A stretch of DNA of 46,018 nt, taken from positions 1-46,018 of the forward strand of contig DAOUCS010000189.1 in assembly GCA_034431815.1 (NCBI GenBank), in the 5' to 3' direction. Position numbers and translations under genes: made by a program. Below are positions 16,825 to 24,978 of the stretch, piece after piece; within the stretch, counting starts at the first letter, position 1; every line of letters begins with the position of its first letter. The notes under the pieces were generated by a model that made no database searches, had not been told where the DNA came from, and was given only the letters and a program-made list of their open reading frames with translations. Source of the stretch: HRBIN29 sp034431815 (lineage in GTDB: Bacteria > Chloroflexota > Dehalococcoidia > Tepidiformales > Tepidiformaceae).

Positions 16825-16946
16825 GGGGTCACAACGCTCGACTCCCACGCCACTTCCACATCGTGGAACCGGGATCGGTCGACTATGGCGTAGGTGGGGC
16901 GCCGGCTTGCCCGATCAACCGCCAGCCGAGACACTGAAGAACGGGT

Positions 16947-17021
16947 TCCCCGGTAGCTCAACGGTAGAGCGGGCGGCTGTTAACCGCTAGGTTCGAGGTT
17001 CGAATCCTCGCCGGGGAGCCA
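16947..17021 (+). tRNA. tRNA-Asn (anticodon GUU)
   Basis: Cloverleaf: acceptor TCCCCGG (16947-16953) pairs with CCGGGGA (17011-17017); D arm GCTCAACGGTAGAGC; anticodon loop CTGTTAA; T arm with GTTCGAATC. Discriminator G at 17018, and CCA is encoded at 17019-17021. All stems pair. Confidence 0.97.
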
Positions 17022-17105
17022 GTCCTCTGCGAAGCTCGGCCGGAGCACCGTTCGCGGCAGGGACGCTCCGACGCTCGTGCCCCTCGTGCGCAGCGCACGA
17101 AAAAT

Positions 17106-17181
17106 TGGCAGGGGTGGCAGGACTCGAACCCGCGACACTCGGATTTGGAGTCCGATGCTCTACCAACTGAGCTACACCCCT
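17106..17181 (-). tRNA. tRNA-Trp (anticodon CCA)
   Basis: On the minus strand, acceptor AGGGGTG pairs with CACCCCT, followed by D arm GCTCAGTTGGTAGAGC, anticodon stem TCGGA around the loop CTCCAAA, and T arm GCGGGTTCGAGTCCTGC. Discriminator G at 17109, and CCA is encoded (17108-17106). It faces tRNA-Asn across an 84-base gap. Confidence 0.97.
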
Positions 17182-17230
17182 GCCCGCCAACGATAGTAGC
17201 AAATCGCCAGCGCTGGTCCAGGACCGGCCG

Positions 17231-17389
17231 TCAAGCTGCTGGCCATGTCGTGTAGCTGCGGCAGCGCGGACAGCGGGGGAGACGGGTTACCCGCGGCGCC
17301 TCGTCGTAGACGAAACGCACACGGCACTCCCCGCAGACACGCCACTGGAGCCGGCGCCGGGCACCGCGGAGCGCGCGTTGGGGCACCAT
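17231..17389 (-). CDS. 52-residue zinc-ribbon protein
   Basis: Short but well supported. The ATG at 17389 is preceded by GGAGGTGCGACG, a strong ribosome site at ideal spacing. The product is basic at its N-terminus (MVPQRALRGARRRLQW) and has two CxxC knuckles 18 residues apart (C19/C22 and C40/C43), the spacing of a small zinc ribbon. I recognise no specific family; the size resembles ribosome-associated or RNA-binding zinc ribbons. It is divergent from argF and next to tRNA-Trp on the same strand, 50 bases upstream of it. Confidence 0.7.
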   Translation of the reverse strand: MVPQRALRGARRRLQWRVCGECRVRFVYDEAPRVTRLPRCPRCRSYTTWPAA

Positions 17390-17495
17390 CGTCGCACCTC
17401 CGGTGGCATCGGTTTACCGAGATCGTCGGCACGCCGCCTCGCCCTGCGCAGCCGAATGGGGCGAAGGGGCGGAGGAGCCTATACTCGGAGCTGCC

Positions 17496-18422
17496 ATGAC
17501 GACCCCCCGACACCTCCTCTCCTCTGCCGACCTCACGCCGCGCGAGATCGCGGGATTGCTGGCTTTCGCGGCGACGTTGAAGGCCAATCCTCAGCGCCTT
17601 GTTCCGGGCAAGCAGCTCGCGCTCCTCTTCGAGAAGCCATCGCTCCGGACACGGGTGAGCTTCCAGGTCGCGATGCGGCACCTTGGCGGCGAAACCATCT
17701 ACCTTGCGCCTCAGGAGGTCGGACTCGGCGAGCGGGAAGCGATCAAGGATGTGTCTCGGGTCCTCGCGCGGTACGTCGACATCGTCGCCGTGCGCACGTA
17801 CGGGCAGGTGATCGTCGAAGAGTACGCCTCCTACTCCTCCATTCCCGTCATCAATGCGCTCACCAACGAAGAGCACCCCTGCCAGGCGCTCGCCGACCTG
17901 CTCACGCTGCAGGAGAAGTGGGGAACGCTCGCCGGCCGGACGATTGCGTTCATCGGCGACGGCAACAACGTGGCGCGGAGCCTCGTGCTTACGGCGGCGG
18001 CGCTCGGCATGCACGTGCGCATCGCCACGCCTCGCGGGTACTGGCTGCCCGATTGGGTCATGGAAGAGGCGTCTCGGCGTGCACGTGACACGGGCGGCTC
18101 GTTCACGCCGCTCGTGGATCCTGCCGAAGCGGCGCGAGGCGCGGAGGCGCTCTATACCGATGTCTGGACGTCCATGGGTCAGGAGCGGGAGGCCGAGCGC
18201 CGGCGCATCGATTTCGCCGGGTATCAGCTCAACCGCCAGCTGTTGGAGCTTGCCGCTCCCGGCGCCTTCGTGATGCACGACCTCCCGGCCCACCGGGGAG
18301 AAGAGATTACCGATGACGTGATCGAGAGCCCACAGTCGATCGTGTTCGACCAGGCGGAGAACCGCGTCTGGGCGCAGGCGGCGGTGGTTGCATTCCTTCT
18401 CGGGGCGGCGCCGGAGTTCTAG
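17496..18422 (+). CDS. argF: Ornithine carbamoyltransferase
   Basis: 308 residues. It makes citrulline from ornithine and carbamoyl phosphate in arginine synthesis. The carbamoyl-phosphate loop reads EKPSLRTRVSF (46-56), then HPCQALADLLTL (127-138), DGNNVARSL, and the ornithine loop DVWTSMGQE (222-230), which together separate it from aspartate carbamoyltransferase. The usual HCLP motif is HDLP (261-264): the ornithine-contacting Cys is Asp262. The start ATG at 17496 has GGAG at good spacing; a TATACT lies at 17480-17485 but without a clear -35. No other arginine gene is in the window. Confidence 0.93.
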   Translation: MTTPRHLLSSADLTPREIAGLLAFAATLKANPQRLVPGKQLALLFEKPSLRTRVSFQVAMRHLGGETIYLAPQEVGLGEREAIKDVSRVLARYVDIVAVRTYGQVIVEEYASYSSIPVINALTNEEHPCQALADLLTLQEKWGTLAGRTIAFIGDGNNVARSLVLTAAALGMHVRIATPRGYWLPDWVMEEASRRARDTGGSFTPLVDPAEAARGAEALYTDVWTSMGQEREAERRRIDFAGYQLNRQLLELAAPGAFVMHDLPAHRGEEITDDVIESPQSIVFDQAENRVWAQAAVVAFLLGAAPEF

Positions 18423-18489
18423 CCCGCGCGGTCAGCCGCGGCCGCTGGTCGGGTATCATGCGGGCAAAAGGCCGGTACCAGCTCCCGCG

Positions 18490-19308
18490 ATGTTCGACTG
18501 GCAGCACTACCGCGAAGTCATCGACCAATTCGGCCCCTCGAGCGTCATCGATGTCCTGCTCATCGCTGCCCTCATCTACGGGGCGCTGCGGGTGATGAGC
18601 GGGACGCGGGCGATGACCCAGCTCCGCGGAGCGGTCATCCTCTTTCTCGTCGCGGTGCTGCTGGGCCGGGCCTTCGACCTCACGGTCGTCAACTACATCG
18701 TGGACAACTCACTGCCGGCACTTCTCATCGGCGTCCTCATCATCTTCCAACCTGAAATCCGGCGAGCGCTAGACCGTCTCGGCCGCACCGGCGTGCGCGG
18801 CCTGCTCGCCCGCCCCGATGCCTCCGAGGTGCTCGACGCAATCTCACGGGCAGCGGGCGAGCTTTCCCGGGCCCGACATGGGGCGCTCATGGTCATCGAA
18901 CGCGGCACGGGGCTCCGCGACGTGATCGACACGGGGGTACCCATCGATGCCCGAGTCACGCCGGAGCTCTTGGAGGGTATCTTCTACCCCAATTCGCCGC
19001 TGCATGACATGGCGGTCGTGATCCGTGACGACCGAGTCGTAGCCGCCGGTTGCGTTCTCCCCCTTGCCGACCAGCTTCCTCCGGGGGAAAGCCACCTCGG
19101 CACTCGCCATCGGGCGGCCCTCGGCATCACCGAGCACACCGACGCCGTGTCCATCGTCGTCTCTGAGGAAACGGGGGGAATCAGCGTCGCCGTCGACGGG
19201 CGGCTCACCCACGTCGCCGACGAGCAGCGCCTCCGGACGGTACTCGAATGGTTGGTGCAGCGCCGGGGCGCGCTGCGGCGGGAGCGTGAGCGGGAGCCGG
19301 TGCCGTGA
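18490..19308 (+). CDS. cdaA: Diadenylate cyclase CdaA
   Basis: 272 residues. CdaA condenses two ATP into the second messenger c-di-AMP. Three N-terminal membrane helices (about 18-34, 47-62 and 74-86) precede the DAC domain (about 110-235). The RHR motif is intact in LGTRHRAALGITE (203-215), and SEETGG is present. The DGA motif reads DMA (173-175, in SPLHDMAVVI). The GTGA junction with the YbbR protein matches the conserved cdaA-cdaR pair. Start ATG at 18490; the frame extends upstream without a plausible start. Confidence 0.93.
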   Translation: MFDWQHYREVIDQFGPSSVIDVLLIAALIYGALRVMSGTRAMTQLRGAVILFLVAVLLGRAFDLTVVNYIVDNSLPALLIGVLIIFQPEIRRALDRLGRTGVRGLLARPDASEVLDAISRAAGELSRARHGALMVIERGTGLRDVIDTGVPIDARVTPELLEGIFYPNSPLHDMAVVIRDDRVVAAGCVLPLADQLPPGESHLGTRHRAALGITEHTDAVSIVVSEETGGISVAVDGRLTHVADEQRLRTVLEWLVQRRGALRREREREPVP

Positions 19309-20621
19309 GCTTCCTCACCGACCTGCCGCGGGGCATCACCGAGAGCGCGCGGACGGCCGTACTGCTCCTGCGCGCCGGTATCACCAGCCTCGTCCAGCAC
19401 TGGGCCCTCGCCTCGTTCAGCCTCGTTGCCGCCTTCGCCGTTTGGGTTGTCATCCAGGACGTCGAGAACCCCCGGGTCCGCGGCATTGCGCCCGAGCCGC
19501 CCGCGGCCGCGATTCCCGTGCGCCCCGTCAATGTGCCGTCCGGCTTCATCGTGTTGGAATCGCCCACGGTCCGGGTCGAAGTGGAAGCGCGCCAGGACGT
19601 CCTCCCGAGCTTGCGCGCCGGGGATTTCGCCGCAACGGTGGATGTGCAAGGGCTCGAGCCTGGGGGCACGCTCTCCCTGCCGGTTCGGGTCGAGGCGAAA
19701 CGGGCAGGCGTCGACATCGTGCGCGTGGTCCCTGACCGGGTGGACATCACCCTCATCCGTGCCGCCTCGAAGGAGCTCCCTGTGGAGGTGAACCTTACCG
19801 GCGGTCCGCCGACCGGTTACGTGCTCGCAGAGCCCCCGACGGTCGAGCCGCCCTTTGTCACGGTCACGGGGCACCCCGACTTGGTCGCGAACGTGTCGAC
19901 GGTTCAACTCGACGTAAATTTAAGCGGTGTCCGCGAGCCCACCTACGTGGTCGAGGGCGAACTGGTGCCCCGCAGCGATACGGGCGCCGTACAGCAGGTT
20001 TTCCTCTCTTCGCCGCGGGCTCGCGCCACCTTCAAGATCGAGCAGCGGTTCTCGCAGCGGGCGCTCGCGGTGCTGCCGCTTCTGACGGGTGCTCCCGCTC
20101 CCGGTTTCCTGGTGGCGAACGTCACCGTGGAGCCGCCGGCGGTGCAGGTGTCCGGGCCGGTCGACGTGGTTCAGGGACTTTCCCAACTGGCGACGGAGGC
20201 GATCGATCTCACGAATGCCTCTTCGACCATCACGCGGTCGGTGCGCATCGCAGCTCCTGCGAACGTGGCCCTTGCCCGCGAAACGGTTACAGTGCAAGTG
20301 CAGCTCGCGCCGATCCGCTGCGGAGCAGAAGGAGGCGCCTGCGCGGGGGCCACGTTCGTGGTGGCTCCCTCGTTCACCGACCTGCCGCAGGGCGTGATGG
20401 TCGGGCCGGGAGCGCTTTCCGTCACGGTTCAGGTGCTCGGCCCGCTGAGCGAGCTCGACGAGCTTACGCCTGCGTCGTTTACCGCAACGGTCTCGCTGGC
20501 CGGCCTCTCCCCCGGGACGCACACCCTGAGCCCGAGCGTGACTGCTCCGCCGGGAATCCAGGTCGTCTCTGTGAGCACGGTTACCGTTACGCTCGTTCCC
20601 GTGTCAGGATCGGGGCCATGA
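19305..20621 (+). CDS. cdaR: YbbR-domain protein CdaR, c-di-AMP cyclase regulator
   Basis: 438 residues from a GTG that overlaps the cdaA stop. CdaR is an extracytoplasmic partner that modulates CdaA. A single N-terminal membrane helix (about 34-51, ALASFSLVAAFAVWVVIQ) is followed by tandem YbbR repeats, recognisable from recurring patterns such as TGGPPTGYVLAEPPTVEPPF and PAPGFLVANVTVEPPAVQV. Four repeats seem present, ending near residue 430. The next gene, der, starts in the stop (ATGA). Confidence 0.88.
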   Translation: MSFLTDLPRGITESARTAVLLLRAGITSLVQHWALASFSLVAAFAVWVVIQDVENPRVRGIAPEPPAAAIPVRPVNVPSGFIVLESPTVRVEVEARQDVLPSLRAGDFAATVDVQGLEPGGTLSLPVRVEAKRAGVDIVRVVPDRVDITLIRAASKELPVEVNLTGGPPTGYVLAEPPTVEPPFVTVTGHPDLVANVSTVQLDVNLSGVREPTYVVEGELVPRSDTGAVQQVFLSSPRARATFKIEQRFSQRALAVLPLLTGAPAPGFLVANVTVEPPAVQVSGPVDVVQGLSQLATEAIDLTNASSTITRSVRIAAPANVALARETVTVQVQLAPIRCGAEGGACAGATFVVAPSFTDLPQGVMVGPGALSVTVQVLGPLSELDELTPASFTATVSLAGLSPGTHTLSPSVTAPPGIQVVSVSTVTVTLVPVSGSGP

Positions 20622-21964
20622 CCAGCGCTGTGGGGGGCAGGCTGCCGCGGGTGGTTATCGCCGGGCGGCCGAACGTGGGGAAGTCGACGCTGTTCAACCG
20701 CATCGTCGGAGAGCGCCGCGCGATCGTCGAAGACGAGCCGGGGACCACCCGCGACGTGATCGAGGCCGAGGTGGAGTGGGGGGACCGCCGCTTTGTCCTT
20801 GCCGACACCGGCGGCTATGAGCTGAGCGACCTCGACCGCTTCGGCCCGCTCGTCGCACGCCAGGTGGAGACGGCACTGGCAGGGGCCGACCTAGTCCTGC
20901 TCTGCGTCGATTCGGAAGCCGGCGTGACCCCCGCGGACGAAGAGGTGGCCGACCTCGTGCGCAAATCGGGCAAGCCCGTCATTGTGGTCGCGACCAAGGC
21001 GGATTCCGAGCGCCGCGAGGCGATGGCGCTCGCCGAAGCGTCGGCGTTGGGGCTGGGAGTCCCCATGCCCGTGAGCGCGCTCCACGACATCAACGTCGTG
21101 CAGCTTCTGGACCTCGTGGCCGAGCGCCTTCCGGAAGCCCCTCCCTCCATCGAGCGCGACCGCGTCAGGCTGGCCATCGTGGGACGGCCGAACGTCGGGA
21201 AGTCGATGCTGGTGAACGCGGTGCTGGGGGAGCCGCGGGTGATCGTCTCGGAGGTCCCGGGCACAACCCGCGACGCCATCGACACCGACATCGACACGCC
21301 GTTCGGGCCATTCACCCTCATCGACACGGCTGGGGTGCGCCGACGAGGGAAGATCGGGCGCGGGGTCGAATACCACTCCGTGTTGCGGACCCGAGCGGCG
21401 ATCGAACGGTGCGACGTTGCGGTCTTGGTCATCGACGGGAGCGAGGGGGTGACCGCTCAGGACACGCACGTGGCAGGCATGGTGCTCGAGGCCGCGAAGG
21501 GTCTGGTGGTCGCCGTCAACAAGACCGACCTTTGGGGCGAGGGATTCGAGGCGCGGCGGCGCGAGTTCTACGGCCAGCTCCGGCGGAAGATGGGGTTTGC
21601 ACCCTGGGCGCTGGTGGCGTTCGTTTCGGCCTTAACGGGGCGGGGCATCGATGACCTCCTGCGGCTCGTTGCCGAGGTGCGGGCGGCCCGGCGGCGCCGT
21701 ATTCCGACTGGAGAGCTGAACACCCTCCTGCGCGCAGCCTTCCGGAAGCACGCTCCGCCCGTGGTCCGCCACAGGCGCCTCAAACTCCTCTACGCGACGC
21801 AGGCGGGAGTGGACCCGCCGACGTTCGTGCTGTTCGTGAACGACCCGGATCTCGTCCACTTCAGCTATCGGCGGTATCTTGAGCGCACCATCCGCACGGC
21901 CTACGACTTCGAGGGCACGGCGATCCGCATCGTCTTCCGGCCCCGAAACGTGCAAGAATCCTAG
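20618..21964 (+). CDS. der: Ribosome biogenesis GTPase Der (EngA)
   Basis: 448 residues with two tandem GTPase domains and a C-terminal KH-like domain. First domain: GRPNVGKS at 16-23, DTGG, TKAD. Second: GRPNVGKSMLVNAV near 190, DTAGVRRRGKI, NKTD. The C-terminal segment PPVVRHRRLKLLYATQ and FVNDPDLVHFSYRRYLER is diagnostic. Der acts in 50S subunit maturation. It sits between c-di-AMP genes and plsY; the der-plsY-gpsA order is widespread. Confidence 0.97.
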   Translation: MTSAVGGRLPRVVIAGRPNVGKSTLFNRIVGERRAIVEDEPGTTRDVIEAEVEWGDRRFVLADTGGYELSDLDRFGPLVARQVETALAGADLVLLCVDSEAGVTPADEEVADLVRKSGKPVIVVATKADSERREAMALAEASALGLGVPMPVSALHDINVVQLLDLVAERLPEAPPSIERDRVRLAIVGRPNVGKSMLVNAVLGEPRVIVSEVPGTTRDAIDTDIDTPFGPFTLIDTAGVRRRGKIGRGVEYHSVLRTRAAIERCDVAVLVIDGSEGVTAQDTHVAGMVLEAAKGLVVAVNKTDLWGEGFEARRREFYGQLRRKMGFAPWALVAFVSALTGRGIDDLLRLVAEVRAARRRRIPTGELNTLLRAAFRKHAPPVVRHRRLKLLYATQAGVDPPTFVLFVNDPDLVHFSYRRYLERTIRTAYDFEGTAIRIVFRPRNVQES

Positions 21965-21966
21965 CG

Positions 21967-22593
21967 ATGTGGTGGCAGTACCTGGTCAACATCGCCGCGG
22001 GGTACCTCCTCGGAGCCGTGCCCTATGGTCTCATCGTCGGTTACCTGTTTTCCGGTAAAGACGTTCGCCGCTACGGTTCGGGCAAGACCGGCGTGACGAA
22101 CGTGCTGCGCGTCGCCGGGCCCGTCGCTGCGGCTATCGTGCTCGTGGCCGATGTAGCAAAAGGGGCCGCGGCAGCGGTCATCGGCACCTGGGTATTCGAT
22201 GACGCCGGCGTGGCGGCAGCGGGGGCAGCGGCTGCTGTCGTCGGGCACGTGTTTCCCGTGTTTGCCGGCTTCCGCGGCGGACGGGGAGTGGCGACCGCGT
22301 TCGGAGGCATCCTCGGCCTCGCGCCGGTCGTCTCGCTCATCTTCCCCGTCATCGGCGCCATCCTCATCATTCCCACGCGGATCGTGTCCTTCATGTCGGT
22401 GGTCGGCACGCCGATCGCGGTGGTCATCGTTGTGGCCGCCGCGGCTGCCGGCTGGGTGTCGTGGGCGGCTGCGTATTACGCCCTGTTCGCCCTCGCTGTC
22501 ATTGAATACATGCACATCCCCAACATCCGCCGCCTGTTCGCCGGAACCGAGCCTCGCATCGGCGAGGGGGGCGACCGCCCAGCGACAGGCTGA
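21967..22593 (+). CDS. plsY: Acyl-phosphate:glycerol-3-phosphate acyltransferase PlsY
   Basis: 208 residues, an integral membrane protein with about five helices. PlsY makes lysophosphatidate from acyl-phosphate and glycerol-3-phosphate. Motif 1 reads YGSGKTGVTNVLR (commonly GSGNIGATN), motif 2 is GHVFPVFAGFRGGRGVAT, and a third lies in the C-terminal loop. The downstream gpsA supplies its glycerol-3-phosphate substrate, so the two genes cover the first steps of phospholipid synthesis. It starts 2 bases after der ends. Confidence 0.95.
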   Translation: MWWQYLVNIAAGYLLGAVPYGLIVGYLFSGKDVRRYGSGKTGVTNVLRVAGPVAAAIVLVADVAKGAAAAVIGTWVFDDAGVAAAGAAAAVVGHVFPVFAGFRGGRGVATAFGGILGLAPVVSLIFPVIGAILIIPTRIVSFMSVVGTPIAVVIVVAAAAAGWVSWAAAYYALFALAVIEYMHIPNIRRLFAGTEPRIGEGGDRPATG

Positions 22594-22595
22594 CC

Positions 22596-23597
22596 ATGGG
22601 GAATTTCGCCGTTCTGGGCGCGACATCGTGGGGGCTGACGCTCGCCTGGCTGCTGGCGGGCAACGGCCACCGTGTAACCGTGCTCACGCGCACCGATGAA
22701 GAAGCGCATGCCTTCGACGTCGCCCGCTCCAGCCCCCGGCTGCCGGGGCTCCGCCTGCCCGAGTCCGTGACCTTCCTCCCCGCAGCAGCCGCGGAGCCCG
22801 TCGATGGAATCGTCGTTGCCGTTCCGGCGCAATCTGTGCGGGGAAGCGTCGCGGGCGCCCCGCTCGCGCGGAGCGTGCCGGTGTTATCCGCTGCGAAGGG
22901 GCTCGAGACGGACACCGGGATGCGCATGACCGAGGTGCTGGCCGCGCTCGGTTGGCCGGCTGAATTGACGGCGGCACTTTCGGGGCCGAATCTCGCCGCC
23001 GAGATCGCGAGAGGGCTTCCGGCGGCGGCGGTAGTCGCCTGCCGCGACGCCTCGGTCGCAGCCATGTGGCAGCGCGCGCTCGCAACGCCAGCCTACCGCG
23101 TCTACCGCTCCGACGACGTTGTGGGAGTCGAGCTGGGCGGCGCACTGAAGAACGTGATCGCCATCGCCGCCGGCGCCGCGGCCGGGCTCGAAGCCGGCGC
23201 CAACGCCATCGCCGCCATCATGACTCGCGGGTTGGCTGAGATGACCCGACTCGGCACCGCTCTCGGCGCCGACCCGCTCACCTTCCAGGGCCTCGCTGGG
23301 GTCGGCGACCTCGCGGCGACGTGCTTTTCGCCGCTGTCGCGGAACCGACGGCTCGGCGAGCTTCTGGCGCGCGGACAAGCGCTGGGGGAGGCGCTCGAAG
23401 CCATCGGTGAGGCGGTGGAAGGGGTGCCGACGGCCCCTGTAGCCTTGGCGAAGGCCCGCACACTTGGTGTCGAGGTGCCGGTGACCGAGCAGGTGGCCGC
23501 CGTTCTCGGCGGTCGGGCAACCGTTCCCGAGGCGATGCGTGCCTTGCTTTCGCGGCCCCTAACTGAGGAACGGCCAGTGCCGGGCTTGGTAGACTGA
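22596..23597 (+). CDS. gpsA: NAD(P)-dependent glycerol-3-phosphate dehydrogenase
   Basis: 333 residues. It reduces dihydroxyacetone phosphate to glycerol-3-phosphate for plsY. The Rossmann loop is GATSWG (8-13), with Thr10 where Gly is usual, so cofactor binding geometry may differ slightly. Further motifs: SAAKGLE, LSGPNLAAEIA, the catalytic Lys in ELGGALKNVIAIAAG, and GLAGVGDLAATCFSPLSRNR. It starts 2 bases after plsY. Confidence 0.95.
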   Translation: MGNFAVLGATSWGLTLAWLLAGNGHRVTVLTRTDEEAHAFDVARSSPRLPGLRLPESVTFLPAAAAEPVDGIVVAVPAQSVRGSVAGAPLARSVPVLSAAKGLETDTGMRMTEVLAALGWPAELTAALSGPNLAAEIARGLPAAAVVACRDASVAAMWQRALATPAYRVYRSDDVVGVELGGALKNVIAIAAGAAAGLEAGANAIAAIMTRGLAEMTRLGTALGADPLTFQGLAGVGDLAATCFSPLSRNRRLGELLARGQALGEALEAIGEAVEGVPTAPVALAKARTLGVEVPVTEQVAAVLGGRATVPEAMRALLSRPLTEERPVPGLVD

Positions 23598-23605
23598 AGA
23601 TAGCC

Positions 23606-24535
23606 GTGACCTCCAGCGAGTTCACCGCGCTCCTCGGGCGGCTTGCAGCGGGCGAGCGGCCGACTGCCGTGCAGCTCACGCTGCTCTCGGACCTAGGACC
23701 GGCGGCCCGCGAACAGCTCGCAGCCGTCTGGAACTCGATCCCTGCCGATAGCCGCTCGTCGCTCATGGAACGGACCATCGAGCTGGCCGAGGACAACGCC
23801 GAGCTCGATTTCTCCTCGCTCGCGCTCGTTGCCATGGGCGACCCGGATCCCCGGGTGCGTCGGCTTGCGGCCGAAGCCCTGTGGGAGTCGCGCGATCGGC
23901 GTGTGGCACGCGCGCTTCTCGAGGCGTTCGCGCGCGAACCGGAGCCCTCGGTCCGCGCAGCCATCGCTACCACCCTGGGGACGTTCGTCCAGCTCCACAC
24001 CTTCCAGCTACTCGATCGGGAGACGGGCGACCTGGTGGTGGCCGGGCTGCGAGCCGTCGCGGAGTCGGCCTCCGAACCGACCGATGTGCGAGCCAGGGCG
24101 ATTGCCAGCCTCGGTGCCTGGCCCGAGCCGTGGGTCGACTCGCTCATTTGGGACGCGGCGTCGGCCGACGACCGGGAGCTGCGTCTCGCCGCGCTCGCCG
24201 CGATGGCGAACTCGGAGGACGAACGCTGGCTCGACGAAGTCCTGCCTCACCTGGCCAGCGACGACCCCGAGTTCCGGTACTGGGCGGCGTACGCCTGCGG
24301 CCGCATCGGGTCGGAGGCGGCGGTCGCCGAGCTGACCCCGCTGCTCGACGATCCGGATTTCGAGGTTGCCAGGGCGGCTGCAGGTGCCCTCGGGGACATC
24401 GGTGGCAGCGAAGCAGCGGAGCAGCTCGCGGCCTTCCTCGACCGCGCTCCGGAGGCCCTACGACCCATCGTGGAAGAGGCGCTGGAGTTGGCGAGGTCGA
24501 ACGGAGACTCGTTCCTTGCAGGGTTGCTGCCATGA
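23606..24535 (+). CDS. HEAT-repeat protein
   Basis: 309 residues, GTG start. It is composed of about six to seven helical HEAT/PBS-lyase-type repeats; the clearest are DPDPRVRRLAAEALWES, DDRELRLAALAAMANS, DDPEFRYWAAYACGRIGS and DPDFEVARAAAGALGDIGG. No signal peptide, membrane span or catalytic domain is seen, so a cytoplasmic scaffold or protein-binding role is likely. The function is unknown. It overlaps the next gene by 4 bases (ATGA). Confidence 0.8.
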   Translation: MTSSEFTALLGRLAAGERPTAVQLTLLSDLGPAAREQLAAVWNSIPADSRSSLMERTIELAEDNAELDFSSLALVAMGDPDPRVRRLAAEALWESRDRRVARALLEAFAREPEPSVRAAIATTLGTFVQLHTFQLLDRETGDLVVAGLRAVAESASEPTDVRARAIASLGAWPEPWVDSLIWDAASADDRELRLAALAAMANSEDERWLDEVLPHLASDDPEFRYWAAYACGRIGSEAAVAELTPLLDDPDFEVARAAAGALGDIGGSEAAEQLAAFLDRAPEALRPIVEEALELARSNGDSFLAGLLP

Positions 24536-24978
24536 GCGGGAAGCTTCCAGTCCTATCCGCGGTCTCTGCCGGTGGCATCGTTTGGCGGCGTGGCGCCGAC
24601 GGAGGCGTCGAGGTCGTTCTTTGCGGCCGCCGAACTGACGGCGACATGCTCTGGGCGCTGCCGAAGGGCACGCCCGACCCAAGGGAATCGTACGACGCCG
24701 CAGCCCGCCGCGAGGTAGAGGAAGAGACGGGGCTCCGGGTCGAACTTGGCGAGAAGGTAGGGACAATCGATTACTGGTTCGTGGCCAACGGTGCCCGATA
24801 CCACAAGTACGTGCACCATTGGCTGATGCGTCCCCTCGGCGGAGACGTGTCGCAGCACGACGCCGAGTTCGACGAGGTGCGCTGGGTTCCCGCAGGCGAG
24901 GCGCTGCGCATGCTCACCTACCCGAACGAACGGGCGATCCTGGAGCGGGCACTGAGCCGAATCGAGGCGGCCGGGTGA
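24532..24978 (+). CDS. Nudix hydrolase
   Basis: 148 residues. Nudix enzymes cleave nucleoside diphosphates linked to other groups. The box is complete at 46-68: G46, E52, then REVEEETGL (60-68), with the preceding LPKGTPDP. The sequence resembles the MutT/Ap4A-hydrolase-like subgroup (ALPKG lead-in, HKYVHHWLMRPLGG strand), but the substrate cannot be fixed. The ATG lies in the stop of the HEAT gene, and its own stop overlaps the next GTG. Confidence 0.9.
   Translation: MSGKLPVLSAVSAGGIVWRRGADGGVEVVLCGRRTDGDMLWALPKGTPDPRESYDAAARREVEEETGLRVELGEKVGTIDYWFVANGARYHKYVHHWLMRPLGGDVSQHDAEFDEVRWVPAGEALRMLTYPNERAILERALSRIEAAG

Noticed and set aside
17079..17105. Hairpin TCGTGC-GCAGC-GCACGA followed by AAAAATT between the tRNAs
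   Set aside because: The A/T run is on the wrong side to terminate either tRNA transcript efficiently, and the stem is only 6 bp.
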